This document shows, piece by piece, positions 41,832 through 50,941 of a stretch of DNA of 64,000 nucleotides. The DNA is taken from contig NZ_JMPJ01000065.1 of assembly GCF_000735345.1 (NCBI RefSeq), forward strand, positions 248,001-312,000, written 5' to 3'. Origin of the DNA: Ewingella americana ATCC 33852 (GTDB taxonomy: Bacteria; Pseudomonadota; Gammaproteobacteria; Enterobacterales; Enterobacteriaceae). Position 1 is the first letter of the stretch, and each line of letters begins with the position of its first letter. Below the pieces are notes generated by a model. That model ran no database searches, was not told the origin of the DNA, and saw only the letters and a list, made by a program, of their open reading frames with translations. The position numbers and the translations under genes were made by a program.

Positions 41832-41985
41832 TTTTTGTTTCTCACTCGCCCTGTCGATGAAGCCAGTATTGAGCGGATTTGTTCCCCAAGACCTCACGCA
41901 AAGTTAAATAAAATGTGATAACTCTGAGTAAGCCGCTTGTGTAGACTGCTACTCATACCCTCCCCTCCCCGCAGGCTCGACAGAG

Positions 41986-42708
41986 ATGGAAAAACCCAAA
42001 AAGATTTTGATCGTGGAAGACGACAGCAACATCGCCGAGCTGCTCAATCTGCATTTACGCGATGAAGGCTATGAAATAACTCACGCCGCCGATGGCAATC
42101 TGGGCGTCGCGCATTTAGAGAAAGGCGGCTGGGACGCGCTGATTCTGGACCTGATGCTGCCCGGCGTTGACGGACTGGAGATTTGCCGCCGCGCCCGCAA
42201 CATGACGCGCTACACGCCGATCATCATCATCAGCGCCCGTTCCAGCGAAGTGCATCGCGTGTTGGGGCTGGAACTGGGTGCCGACGACTATTTGGCGAAA
42301 CCCTTCTCTATGCTGGAGTTGGTGGCGCGGGTCAAAGCGCTGTTCCGCCGTCAGGAAGCCATGAGCCGCAATATGAAGATGGACGCCGGAACTCTGAGCT
42401 TCTCCGGGCTGGTCATTGACCCGATTGCCCGCGAAGTGGCGTTGAACCAGCAGCCGGTAGAACTGACGCCGCGCGAGTTCGATCTGCTTTACTTCTTCGC
42501 CAAAAATCCCGGCAAGGTGTTCTCGCGCCTGAGCCTGCTCAATCAGGTGTGGGGCTATCAGCATGAAGGCTATGAACACACGGTGAACACCCATATCAAC
42601 CGGCTGCGTATCAAGATTGAAAGCAACCCGGCGGAGCCAGAGCGCATCCTGACCGTCTGGGGAAAAGGCTATAAATTCACGTCGTCAGCGGAAGACGCGC
42701 AAGGATAA
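41986..42708 (+). CDS. OmpR-family response regulator
   Basis: 240 residues. The receiver domain has the acidic pair in IVEDDSN, the phosphorylated Asp in ALILDLMLPGVDGLE, and the Lys in YLAKPFSMLEL. The C-terminal OmpR winged helix (LTPREFDLLYFFAKNPGKVF, then NTHINRLRIKIE, GKGYKF) binds DNA. The histidine kinase follows 3 bp downstream. It is divergent from the cytochrome-oxidoreductase genes, its likely targets. Confidence 0.95.
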   Translation: MEKPKKILIVEDDSNIAELLNLHLRDEGYEITHAADGNLGVAHLEKGGWDALILDLMLPGVDGLEICRRARNMTRYTPIIIISARSSEVHRVLGLELGADDYLAKPFSMLELVARVKALFRRQEAMSRNMKMDAGTLSFSGLVIDPIAREVALNQQPVELTPREFDLLYFFAKNPGKVFSRLSLLNQVWGYQHEGYEHTVNTHINRLRIKIESNPAEPERILTVWGKGYKFTSSAEDAQG

Positions 42709-42711
42709 ATC

Positions 42712-44178
42712 ATGAGTAAAATGACGCTTTCGCAACGACTTACGCTGGTTTTTATTCTGCTGCTGCTGGCCTGCTCGGTGATTTCTGGGGTGATGCAAGT
42801 GCGCTCCAGCGACAGATTCAGTCAGGCGGTTATTCAACGTTTGTCTGCCAATTTAGCAACGCAGATTGCCGCCAATAACCCCTTACTGAGCCAGAACGGC
42901 TTAGATCCCAACGCGGTACACAACCTGTTTAACCAGCTGATGGCGGTGAACCCGAGCGTTGAGGTTTACCTGCTCGACAGTGAAGGCGACATCGTCGGCA
43001 ACGCGGCGCCTGCGGGAAAACTGCTGCGCCAGAAGATAGATTTAACGCCCGTTCACGAGCTGCTTAACGGTAAAACCATGCCAGTGTATGGCGACAACCC
43101 GCGCACCACCGACCAGCGGCAGGTGTTTAGCGCCGCACCGCTCAAATCCAATGGCGTGCTCAAAGGCTATGTCTACATCGTGCTGCTGGGTGACGACTAC
43201 ACGGCGCTGGCCAGTAAGGCGGAGTACCAGTCGGCCATTTATATGGCGGTGCGGTCTATGGGGATGGTGGTGCTGTTTGGCCTGCTGGCCGGGGCGCTGG
43301 CCTTCCGCTGGGTCACGCGACCGGTGCGTAAACTCACGTCGCAAATCGCCAAGCTGGACGATGGCGGCATGGAGGCGATTCAGGCGTTAGCGAAAACCCA
43401 GCCGCCGGTCGGGCAGCAGAAAGATGAAGTGGCGCAGTTGCAGCAGGCGTTTGTCGGGCTGGCAAAACGCATTGACCAGCAGTGGCAGAGCCTGACCGCG
43501 CAGGACCAGCAGCGCCGCGAGTTTATCGCCAATATTTCGCACGATCTGCGCACTCCGCTGACCTCGCTGCATGGCTATCTGGAAACCTTGTCGATGAAGG
43601 CAGACCGCCTGAGCGGCGACGAGCGCCAGCGTTATCTCGACATCGCCCTCGCCCAGAGCCGCAAAGTGGGGCGGCTGGCACAGGAGCTGTTCGAGCTGGC
43701 GCGACTGGAATATGGCGTGGTGAAACCGCAGAAAGAGCCGTTCTCACTGTGCGAGCTGGTGCAGGATGTGTTCCAGAAATTCGAGCTCGCCGCCGAGGCG
43801 CGCGGCCAGAAACTCAATGCCGACATTATGCCGGATATTCCGCTGGTGAACGCCGACTTGGGGATGATTGAACGGGTGCTGACCAACCTGCTAGACAACG
43901 CCCTGCGCCACACGCCAGAGGGCGGCACCATCAATGTCCGCCTGTGGAAACAGGCTCACGAAGTGATGGTGCAGGTGAATGACAGCGGGCCGGGCATTGC
44001 GCCAGAGTTAAAAGCTAATCTTTTTGTACGGCCTTCAATTCTGAGCACCAATAAACACCGCGCAGGGGGCCTCGGCCTGATGATTGTGCGCCGCATTTTG
44101 CAACTGCACGGCAGCGATATCGAACTGCTCGACCAGCCGCACAGCGGCGCCAGCTTCCAGTTCGCGGTGCCGCTTTAG
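42712..44178 (+). CDS. sensor histidine kinase
   Basis: 488 residues. A first membrane helix (about 10-28), a periplasmic sensor of about 145 residues, a second helix (about 180-200), then HAMP (WVTRPVRKLTSQIAKLDD), a phospho-accepting His in FIANISHDLRTPLTSLHGYL and the ATPase boxes NLLDNALRHTPEGG and NDSGPGIAPE. The periplasmic part has no cysteine, so oxidant sensing by disulfide is unlikely; methionine oxidation is possible. It acts with the response regulator encoded just upstream. No family name is certain. Confidence 0.93.
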   Translation: MSKMTLSQRLTLVFILLLLACSVISGVMQVRSSDRFSQAVIQRLSANLATQIAANNPLLSQNGLDPNAVHNLFNQLMAVNPSVEVYLLDSEGDIVGNAAPAGKLLRQKIDLTPVHELLNGKTMPVYGDNPRTTDQRQVFSAAPLKSNGVLKGYVYIVLLGDDYTALASKAEYQSAIYMAVRSMGMVVLFGLLAGALAFRWVTRPVRKLTSQIAKLDDGGMEAIQALAKTQPPVGQQKDEVAQLQQAFVGLAKRIDQQWQSLTAQDQQRREFIANISHDLRTPLTSLHGYLETLSMKADRLSGDERQRYLDIALAQSRKVGRLAQELFELARLEYGVVKPQKEPFSLCELVQDVFQKFELAAEARGQKLNADIMPDIPLVNADLGMIERVLTNLLDNALRHTPEGGTINVRLWKQAHEVMVQVNDSGPGIAPELKANLFVRPSILSTNKHRAGGLGLMIVRRILQLHGSDIELLDQPHSGASFQFAVPL

Positions 44179-44182
44179 TCGG

Positions 44183-44695
44183 TTAGTTAAACCATTTACC
44201 GGCTTTGGTTTCCAGCGCTTTCCCTTGGCTGGTCATCAAGGCCTTGTTTCCCTCGGCATTATCACGGTTGGCATCAGCCTGCGACTGAATCACATCGGTT
44301 TCAGCTGCCTGCTTTTTCAAGTCCTGTGTAAGAAACTCATCATTACGCTGGGTTCGCCCCGCTAATTGTTGGACTTCAAGCTTACCTTTTTCAACCTGCA
44401 ACTGACGAAGCTGATCCTGATAAGCCTGATCCCGCGCTTTATCTTTTAGGCGCTCGACTTCACGCGCGTGAGCACGGGCATTCGCCGCCGCAATTCTGCG
44501 GTTGCGCTCTTTGATATATTGCTCGTAATGATACTCCCGCTCCTGCTGATAATATTCCCAACGCGCTTGCTCCTCTGATTGCCCCTGCTGTTCAGCTTGC
44601 GCGACATCAGATAATTGTTGTTGTAACGTCGCCGCGTGAGAAATAAGGGGGAATGCGGTACCAAAAATAAATCCAAACAATAGGATATTCTTCAT
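44183..44695 (-). CDS. periplasmic coiled-coil protein of unknown function (DUF5384-like)
   Basis: 170 residues with a signal peptide ending at SHA (about residue 21). The mature part is almost all charged helix with many Glu, Gln, Arg and Lys, predicted to form coiled coil (QSEEQARWEYYQQEREYHYE onward). I think of DUF5384 proteins, but function is unknown. It is 3 bp downstream of a lipoprotein gene and ends 4 bp from the convergent kinase gene. Confidence 0.72.
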   Translation of the reverse strand: MKNILLFGFIFGTAFPLISHAATLQQQLSDVAQAEQQGQSEEQARWEYYQQEREYHYEQYIKERNRRIAAANARAHAREVERLKDKARDQAYQDQLRQLQVEKGKLEVQQLAGRTQRNDEFLTQDLKKQAAETDVIQSQADANRDNAEGNKALMTSQGKALETKAGKWFN

Positions 44696-44698
44696 GGT

Positions 44699-45223
44699 CT
44701 ATTCCTTATTCATACTATTAGCGCATACGTTATTCGGCTGAATACGAGTTTCATTGCTCTTAGTGGAAATAACCATTGCTAAGCCCGGAGAGAATTGACA
44801 GGCGTATCCCATTTGTACTGAGGTATAAATTCGCGTGTCGTCTTTGTAGGTTAACGATACGCCTTCTACATATTTTTTATCGTTAACTGATGTACCCGTT
44901 AATGCGCCCACGGCCCCGCCGACTAATACACCGCCGGCAATCGCACCATCTGAGGTAGAGCCCAAGGCAGCTCCGACTACGCCCCCTGCTACTGCGCCGA
45001 TGATCAAACCTACAGTAACTGCCGTATTCCTATTATCCGTGTTATCCACCACGACCTTAGCGGGTAATACGGAAATAATGTTGATCGTTTTTGCTTCTTG
45101 TCGGGTATTAAGTTGTGAAGTAGTAAAAACGTCAGCTTGATAATTATTCGCATCAGACTGACAGCCAGAGAGAAATAATATAGAGAGCAATGTGCTCGCT
45201 ACTAAGCTGCGTTGAAGTGGCAT
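44699..45223 (-). CDS. glycine-zipper outer-membrane lipoprotein (SlyB/Pcp-like)
   Basis: 174 residues. Lipobox LFLSGC with lipidated Cys21 and Gln at +2, so it should go to the outer membrane. A glycine-zipper region (GLIIGAVAGGVVGAALGSTS, then GAIAGGVLVGGAVGALTG) follows, as in SlyB/Pcp/OsmB-like proteins that help envelope stability. It is co-transcribed with the coiled-coil protein. Confidence 0.83.
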   Translation of the reverse strand: MPLQRSLVASTLLSILFLSGCQSDANNYQADVFTTSQLNTRQEAKTINIISVLPAKVVVDNTDNRNTAVTVGLIIGAVAGGVVGAALGSTSDGAIAGGVLVGGAVGALTGTSVNDKKYVEGVSLTYKDDTRIYTSVQMGYACQFSPGLAMVISTKSNETRIQPNNVCANSMNKE

Positions 45224-45398
45224 AACCTTTCCCTGTGTATGTTGTTAAGGGAGAGAATACGCCGAGGCGGTAAAATATAAAGTCAGGAATTGTAATCGCT
45301 CTTACGCTTTCTTAACGCTATTTCCATTATTTGTGAAAATAAGCCATTTCTTCACTGACATTATCTTCACAATATACTTCAGAATTATCTGAATCTAT

Positions 45399-46286
45399 TT
45401 ATTGATCCACCAAGATCTGTTTCTCAGTCAGGAAATCGATAAAGACGCGGACCTTGGGCAACATATGACGGCTGCTTGGCCAGACAATGGAAAACTTGCC
45501 GTCGTCATATAAATAGTCACTGAGAACGGATTTCAGCACTCCGGTTTTTAGCTGTTCGCGTACCAGAAACTCGGGGATATAGGCAATGCCGACGCCGTGC
45601 AACACGGCCTGAAGCAGCGCTTCCAGATTATTACTGCTCACCACTACCGGCAGCTCTAACGCCATATCACTGCGAATATCCCACGGCTGAATCTGCCCGC
45701 TGCCCGGAAAACGGTAGCGCAGGCAGGCGTGCTGGGCCAAGTCCTGCGGGTTATGAGGTTCGGGATGTCGGGCGAAATAGTCCTTGCTGCCGACAATAAC
45801 AAAATGGAAAGGCCCGAGGCGGCGTGACATCAATTGCGAAGTCGGCAGGTCGCCGCTGCGCACCGCGACGTCAATGCCTTCGGCAATCAGGTCTACCATG
45901 CGATCGCTGAAATCGAGTTCAAGCTCAACCTGCGGATAACATTGCATAAATTCCGCCAAATACGGCAGCAGCATGCGATAGCCAATGGCTGGCATGGTGA
46001 CTCGCAGCTTGCCGCGCGGCTCGGCGGAAACACGTGATAACTCCTGCTCTGCCTCCTCCATCTGCGCCACGATTTGCTGGCAACGCTCGAAAAACAGCTG
46101 GCCTTCGTCAGTCAGGCTAATGCGCCGCGTACTGCGGTTGAACAGCCGCACGCCGAGTCTCTCTTCCAGTCGCGCCACGCTTTTACCGATGGCCGAGGCA
46201 GAGATCCCCATGCTCTCGCCCGCCGCCGCAAAGCTTTGATGCTGCGCCGCACGCACGAATGCCAACATGCCGTTTAGGTTTTCCAT
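45399..46286 (-). CDS. LysR family transcriptional regulator
   Basis: 295 residues with a LysR helix-turn-helix (SFAAAGESMGISASAIGKSV, then ARLEERLGVRLFNRSTR) and substrate-binding domain. I chose ATG 46286 with GGAG 5 nt upstream; a GTG two codons earlier is also in frame. It is divergent from an MFS drug transporter, its probable target. A small inverted repeat TCCG...CGGA lies in the 116-bp gap. Confidence 0.9.
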   Translation of the reverse strand: MENLNGMLAFVRAAQHQSFAAAGESMGISASAIGKSVARLEERLGVRLFNRSTRRISLTDEGQLFFERCQQIVAQMEEAEQELSRVSAEPRGKLRVTMPAIGYRMLLPYLAEFMQCYPQVELELDFSDRMVDLIAEGIDVAVRSGDLPTSQLMSRRLGPFHFVIVGSKDYFARHPEPHNPQDLAQHACLRYRFPGSGQIQPWDIRSDMALELPVVVSSNNLEALLQAVLHGVGIAYIPEFLVREQLKTGVLKSVLSDYLYDDGKFSIVWPSSRHMLPKVRVFIDFLTEKQILVDQ

Positions 46287-46402
46287 CTTCACTCCGCGTG
46301 GTGATTAGAGCCATTTTGTCCGCAATCTACGGACTTTAAGCCCATTTCGGCAAAATTGCAGACATTTTATCATCCTTGGACTATTCATCTTCGGAGAAGG
46401 CC

Positions 46403-47914
46403 ATGAGTCCATCTAACCAAACCAAGGGCGGGCAACTGAGCGTGTTATTCACCGTCTGCCTCGCGGCGCTGATTTTGCCACTCAACTTTGTCAGCGGCGC
46501 GGTGGCGACCCCGGCGATTGCCCGCGAGCTAGGCGGCAGCGCGCAGGCGCTAAGCTGGATAACAAACGCCTTTATGCTCAGCTTCGGCTGCTTTTTGATG
46601 GCGGCGGGCACGCTGGCCGATGAGTTTGGCCGCAAAAAAGTATTTGTGATTGGCGTGGCGGGCTTTGCCCTGCTCTCTTTGCTGCAAAGCTTTAGCAGCA
46701 GCCTGCTGTGGATTGACCTACTGCGCGGCGCGCAGGGTGTGGCGGCGGCGGCCGCGCTGGCGGGAGGCTCGGCGGCTTTGGCGCAAGAGTTTGACGGCCC
46801 GGCGCGCACCCGCGCGTTCAGCCTGCTCGGCACCAGTTTTGGCGTCGGTCTGGCCTTTGGGCCTTTCTTGGCGGGACTGCTTATCGCCCACTTCGGCTGG
46901 CGTTCGGTGTTTTATTCCGCCACGGTGATTGCTCTGCTGGCCCTGTTAACCGGCGCATCCAGAATGCGCGAATCCCGCAACCCTGACGCCACCGGTATCG
47001 ACTGGCCCGGCACGTTGACCTTCACCCTGATGCTGGCTTTACTGACTTGGGCACTGATGGCTATTCCGCAATATGGCCTGCAAAGCCTGCCAGTGCTGGG
47101 TTTGCTGTTCGGTGCTGCCCTGCTGCTGGCGCTGTTTATTGCGGTTGAACTGCGCGTGCGCAATCCGATGCTCGACCTGTCGCTGTTCCGTTTCCCACGT
47201 TTTATTGGCGTTCAGGCACTGCCGCTGGCTACCGGATTCTGTTTTGTGGTGCTGCTGGTCATTCTGCCGATGCAGTTTATCGGCATCATGCAGATGAGCG
47301 AGGAGCAGGCTGGGTTAATGATGATGGCGCTCTCCCTGCCGATGCTGGCCGTGCCGCTGATTGCCGCCAGCCTGACGCGCTGGGTCAGCCCCGGCCTTTT
47401 GTGCAGCGCGGGTTTGTTGGTCGCCACCCTTGGGCTGTGGTGGTTAAGCCTTGCCGTCGAGGCGCAAAACGCCGGGCAGATGATCCTGCCGATGCTGGTC
47501 ATTGGTCTTGGAGTAGGCGTGCCTTGGGGATTGATGGACGGGCTGTCGGTCAGCGTGGTTCCCAAGGAGCGCGCGGGCATGGCGACGGGGATTTTTAGCA
47601 CCACCCGCGTAGCAGGCGAAGGGCTTTCGCTGGCTACCGTCGGCGCGCTGCTGGCGGCTTTCGCCCAGAGCGGGCTAAGCCAACACTTTTCAAGCCAGAG
47701 CCTGAGTGATGCCAGCCAGCGTCTGGCGACCGGCGATTTAACTCAGGCTCTACGCCTACTCCCGCAGGCCAACACCGCCCAACTGCAACAGATTTACGCC
47801 GCCGCCCTTCACCACGTCCTGCTCAGTCTGGCGGCGATCACCCTGCTGTCTGCCATCGTGGTGATGGTGGCGATGGCGGGGAAAGAAACGACGACAGAGG
47901 TCGCAGAGGTTTAA
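46403..47914 (+). CDS. MFS transporter, 14-helix DHA2 drug-exporter type
   Basis: 503 residues with about fourteen membrane segments. Motif A appears as GTLADEFGRKKVFVIG and motif C-like sequence GTSFGVGLAFGPFLAGLL, typical of DHA2/EmrB-like drug exporters. I chose ATG 46403 because GGAG lies about 7 nt upstream; an earlier ATG at 46376 is less suited. The stop overlaps the stop of the convergent ydcF gene by 3-4 bp. Probably regulated by the divergent LysR protein. Confidence 0.9.
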   Translation: MSPSNQTKGGQLSVLFTVCLAALILPLNFVSGAVATPAIARELGGSAQALSWITNAFMLSFGCFLMAAGTLADEFGRKKVFVIGVAGFALLSLLQSFSSSLLWIDLLRGAQGVAAAAALAGGSAALAQEFDGPARTRAFSLLGTSFGVGLAFGPFLAGLLIAHFGWRSVFYSATVIALLALLTGASRMRESRNPDATGIDWPGTLTFTLMLALLTWALMAIPQYGLQSLPVLGLLFGAALLLALFIAVELRVRNPMLDLSLFRFPRFIGVQALPLATGFCFVVLLVILPMQFIGIMQMSEEQAGLMMMALSLPMLAVPLIAASLTRWVSPGLLCSAGLLVATLGLWWLSLAVEAQNAGQMILPMLVIGLGVGVPWGLMDGLSVSVVPKERAGMATGIFSTTRVAGEGLSLATVGALLAAFAQSGLSQHFSSQSLSDASQRLATGDLTQALRLLPQANTAQLQQIYAAALHHVLLSLAAITLLSAIVVMVAMAGKETTTEVAEV

Positions 47915-48714
47915 AACGACCGATCCCCATGACTTTCACCCAATAGCGGGAGCAGTCGCGCGTAGGCTTCTTCCAGTTCGGGGGAGATGTCGACGGCGGC
48001 GATAAAATCTTTGCCGCGCGGGCCGTAGCCTTGCGGGGTATTGCGCAGGCGGGGGATCTCACCCAATAGCAGCGAAGCGAAGCGCGGCCATGACCACAGG
48101 CTGTGCTGCGTTTCGCCTGCGTAGTGGAGTTCTTCTGCCAGCTTGTCGAGCTGCGGCACAAAGGTCGGCCAGTTGATGAATTCCACCTCTGGCCGGTCCT
48201 GCCAGACTTTGCGGAAACTGGCGTCGGTGCGCCGCTGCATCAGCGGATCTTGGGTCAGAATAATGCGCGATGAGCCGTCTCCCGCCAGATCCAGCACCCG
48301 CCGAGCCTGCGTGGCGTTGTCGCCGCAGTTGGTGGAGAGCGTCTCCAGAAGCAGTTTGGCGGGATCGATGGCGAAGAAGTTGATAGCGATATCATGCAGG
48401 ATTTCTGCCTCGCTGCGCCCTTCGGTGGCAATCGATGCATACTGCGGATGGTTTTTTACCGCCTGATAGAGCAACTCGGTCGAATGACCAATCCCTCCCG
48501 CGATCAGAATTTTACTCACAGCACCGCTGGCGAGAGCAGCAAAGGCACTTTCGGCGACCGGCAAAATCGCGTTGCCAAGCAAAATCAGCAGAGGTGCCTG
48601 ATAACGGGACAGCTCGCTGGGTGAAGCGCCGTCGGTTTGATCAAAAGCCAAAAATTGCGCCAGTGCATTAATGTCGGCCAGTCGGCTGGCTGTATACGAT
48701 TCAGCTAAAGACAT
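47911..48714 (-). CDS. ydcF: YdcF family protein (DUF218)
   Basis: 267 residues, same length as E. coli YdcF (266). The conserved segments PLLILLGNAILPVAESA, KILIAGGIGHSTELLYQAVK, ILTQDPLMQRRTDASFRKVW, and PRLRNTPQGYGPRGKDFIA match YdcF. E. coli YdcF binds S-adenosylmethionine; its function is not established. I chose ATG 48714 with GAG 6 nt upstream. Confidence 0.92.
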   Translation of the reverse strand: MSLAESYTASRLADINALAQFLAFDQTDGASPSELSRYQAPLLILLGNAILPVAESAFAALASGAVSKILIAGGIGHSTELLYQAVKNHPQYASIATEGRSEAEILHDIAINFFAIDPAKLLLETLSTNCGDNATQARRVLDLAGDGSSRIILTQDPLMQRRTDASFRKVWQDRPEVEFINWPTFVPQLDKLAEELHYAGETQHSLWSWPRFASLLLGEIPRLRNTPQGYGPRGKDFIAAVDISPELEEAYARLLPLLGESHGDRSF

Positions 48715-49234
48715 AAAAATCTCATCGGGTTGTAAGCAGAGCAAAACGCGATGTTATCAGACAGTAAAATTTATCTGTAAACACCTGAATCTCTGATGTT
48801 TTGGACATAATTCAATCAGTTGGACAACAAGTGATCTTTAGTAAATTAGTGTTACATAAATCAAATTAAGACTACTCTTAGGTTTAAATATCCAAATATT
48901 TCAATTTATCAGTATTTACACCCACTAAATGTGAAAATTCAGATTTTTCTATCTTTTTGCCAAAAGTGCTAAAAAGTTCTCCTTAAGTTAAATTTATTAA
49001 CTTATATTTAACTCAATTATAAGAAACTTCTTATGAATTGATTAAAAGATCTGCTCATTTTCTAATCAAAAAACACTGAAAAACGCAGTGATAAATCTCC
49101 AAAAGTGAGATCGAGGCAGCGCCTCAACCTGATGACTTTTTTTTTATTTTTTAAATGTTATCGCCAGAGAAATTACACATGCAAACGCCTTTGCATGCAC
49201 ACACAGCACGAGTTAGTTGTTATTGGGAGTCATC
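48715..49234. other. AT-rich leader region of the csu-type pilus operon
   Basis: About 520 bp without a gene. It holds three perfect inverted repeats: TAAGTTAA/TTAACTTA (48984-49004), ATAAGAA/TTCTTAT (49019-49034) and a leader hairpin CATGCAAA/TTTGCATG (49178-49197). T-rich DNA lies near 49138-49152 after a small GAGGC/GCCTC hairpin at about 49113-49125. A regulated promoter is expected. Confidence 0.5.
49178..49197 (+). promoter_or_regulatory. leader hairpin 38 nt before the major pilin
   Basis: Perfect 8-bp arms CATGCAAA (49178-49185) and TTTGCATG (49190-49197) flank CGCC. It stands just upstream of the Shine-Dalgarno of the first pilin and may stabilise the mRNA or bind a regulator. Confidence 0.5.
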
Positions 49235-49786
49235 ATGGACGTAAAAAATCAATCATTACTGGGTTTAATCACCGCAGCTTTACTCACCCTTCCTCTGGGT
49301 GCGCAGGCGGCAGGCACACTGACAGGTCAAGTTGGTGTTCAACTAATCATCAGCACTGGTTGTACTGTCGGAAACGGCTCCACTACAGGCGGCACCAACC
49401 AGTGGGGTACTTTGAACTTTGGTAACTACGCCGATTTAACCAGCATTATCAATGGTACCGTCACCGGCACCAACGGCAGTGCGGTGACAATCACCTGTAG
49501 TACTGGCCTGACACCTTCACTTTCGCTCAATGGCGGGCTGGCAGCAACCGGCGCAGTACGCGCAATGACCTTTGATGCCAACAAAATCTCCTATCGCCTC
49601 TATTCTGACGCCGCGCGTACTACTGAAATTGGCATCAATACGCCGATCGCGTTAACCACGGGCACCACCGCGCAGAATATCCCAATCTATGGTCGCGTGT
49701 TACCTGGCGACCAAACGGGCGCTGGCGGCACCGCTCCTCCAGCTGGAACCTATAACGATACCGTAGTCGCCACTATTTCCTGGTAA
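49235..49786 (+). CDS. csuA/B: archaic chaperone-usher major pilin (CsuA/B-like, SCPU domain)
   Basis: 183 residues. A signal peptide ends near AQAAG (about residue 26), then a spore-coat-protein-U (SCPU) domain with the early Cys in IISTGCTVGN, GTLNFGNYADLTSIINGTVT, ITCSTG and the C-terminal YNDTVVATISW. The first gene in a six-gene operon usually encodes the main shaft subunit. I chose ATG 49235 with GGGAG 6 nt upstream. No donor-strand N-extension can be proven, but the sequence before Cys could serve. Confidence 0.87.
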   Translation: MDVKNQSLLGLITAALLTLPLGAQAAGTLTGQVGVQLIISTGCTVGNGSTTGGTNQWGTLNFGNYADLTSIINGTVTGTNGSAVTITCSTGLTPSLSLNGGLAATGAVRAMTFDANKISYRLYSDAARTTEIGINTPIALTTGTTAQNIPIYGRVLPGDQTGAGGTAPPAGTYNDTVVATISW

Positions 49787-49849
49787 TAGCTTATTGAGTC
49801 AGGGCCGTTCGCGGCCCTGAACCTACTGCCATTCAAGGAAGGAAAGACC

Positions 49850-50368
49850 ATGGATATCAAGGCGCTGTTGTTGCTGCCCCTTCGCTGTATGCTCCTGATG
49901 CCAGCACTACTCTCAACCAGCCATGCGGCCACGATTGGGGTAACGGCTACCCTGCTTCCTGCCTGTAGCGCGGGCACAACCTCTGGCGGTTCAACCACTT
50001 TCGGCACCTTGAGCTTTGGCAATTATGCCAGTTTGAGCAGCATTATTAGCGCCACCAGCGCCCAGCTGGCGGGTTCGATTCGCGTCAACTGCATCAATGG
50101 CCTGAGCTACAAAATTCTGATGGACGGGGGCAACAGTGGCAATGTGAACAGCCGCAATATGGTCAACACCAGCAATGCCGCGCTGAAGGTGCTTTATAAC
50201 CTCTATACCAGCGCGACCTTCGCCACTATCTGGGATAACACCACTGGCCTGAGTGACATCGGCAATGGCGCCGATCAATGGCATACCGTTTATGGTCGAG
50301 TACCAGTACAAACCACGCCTGCCGCGGGAACTTATCAAGATACGGTCAATGTTACGGTCAGTTGGTAA
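49850..50368 (+). CDS. csuA: minor pilin with SCPU domain (CsuA-like)
   Basis: 172 residues. Signal peptide ending in SHA (about 26), then one SCPU domain: TLLPACSAGTTSGGSTTFGT, FGNYASLSSIIS, IRVNCINGLSYKILMDGG and the end TYQDTVNVTVSW. It resembles the first pilin and lies 63 bp downstream. It is probably a minor subunit near the tip or base. Which Csu letter it corresponds to is given by order only. Confidence 0.83.
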   Translation: MDIKALLLLPLRCMLLMPALLSTSHAATIGVTATLLPACSAGTTSGGSTTFGTLSFGNYASLSSIISATSAQLAGSIRVNCINGLSYKILMDGGNSGNVNSRNMVNTSNAALKVLYNLYTSATFATIWDNTTGLSDIGNGADQWHTVYGRVPVQTTPAAGTYQDTVNVTVSW

Positions 50369-50380
50369 CGGAGGCTGAAT

Positions 50381-50923
50381 ATGATCATTAGGTCTTCGAC
50401 GCCGTTTCATCTGCTACTGCTGCTGTCCGTTCTGGCTTGCCCAAACGCACAGGCGGCAACGGCAAACTCATCTTTTACCGTCAATGCCACCATTGTCAGT
50501 GGCTGCGCGTTTGGTAATTCACTTGCTACGCCAATCACCAACCTCGGCACCATCAATTTTGGCTCGATGTCTTCCATCACCAATAACGTTGACGTCACCA
50601 GCGCCAGCGGGACAGGCAGCATTGTCGTGACCTGCACCACCGGCGCCAACGTCACCATTGCTATCGATTACGGCGTTAATGGCGGCACCTCAACGGGTCG
50701 CTTTATGGCGAACACCAGCAATGCCGCGCAAAAACTGCGTTATCAGCTTTATCAGGATTCAGGACGAAGCCAAGTATGGGGGACCGGCACGCTGGCGCGG
50801 ACCATCAACAATTTCCCGGCAACCACCCAAACCTATCCGGTGTATGCACGATTATTTGCCGTGACCCCATTACCCTCAGCGGGAACCTATAGCGATACGG
50901 TCACTGTTACCTTAACTTATTGA
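50381..50923 (+). CDS. csuB: minor pilin with SCPU domain (CsuB-like)
   Basis: 180 residues. Signal peptide ending AQA (about 25), then an SCPU domain with TIVSGCAFGNS, LGTINFGSMSSITNNVDVTS, IVVTCTTGANVTIAIDYG and the end TYSDTVTVTLTY. It lies 12 bp after the previous pilin. Function as a minor pilin is by family and position. Confidence 0.83.
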   Translation: MIIRSSTPFHLLLLLSVLACPNAQAATANSSFTVNATIVSGCAFGNSLATPITNLGTINFGSMSSITNNVDVTSASGTGSIVVTCTTGANVTIAIDYGVNGGTSTGRFMANTSNAAQKLRYQLYQDSGRSQVWGTGTLARTINNFPATTQTYPVYARLFAVTPLPSAGTYSDTVTVTLTY

Positions 50924-50941
50924 ATCATCAGGAAATGAACT

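Noticed and set aside
41832-41985. Shared operator for the response regulator in both the cytochrome and MXKDX leaders
   Set aside because: I compared this region with 40160-40240 and saw no common repeat; a computed motif search would be needed.
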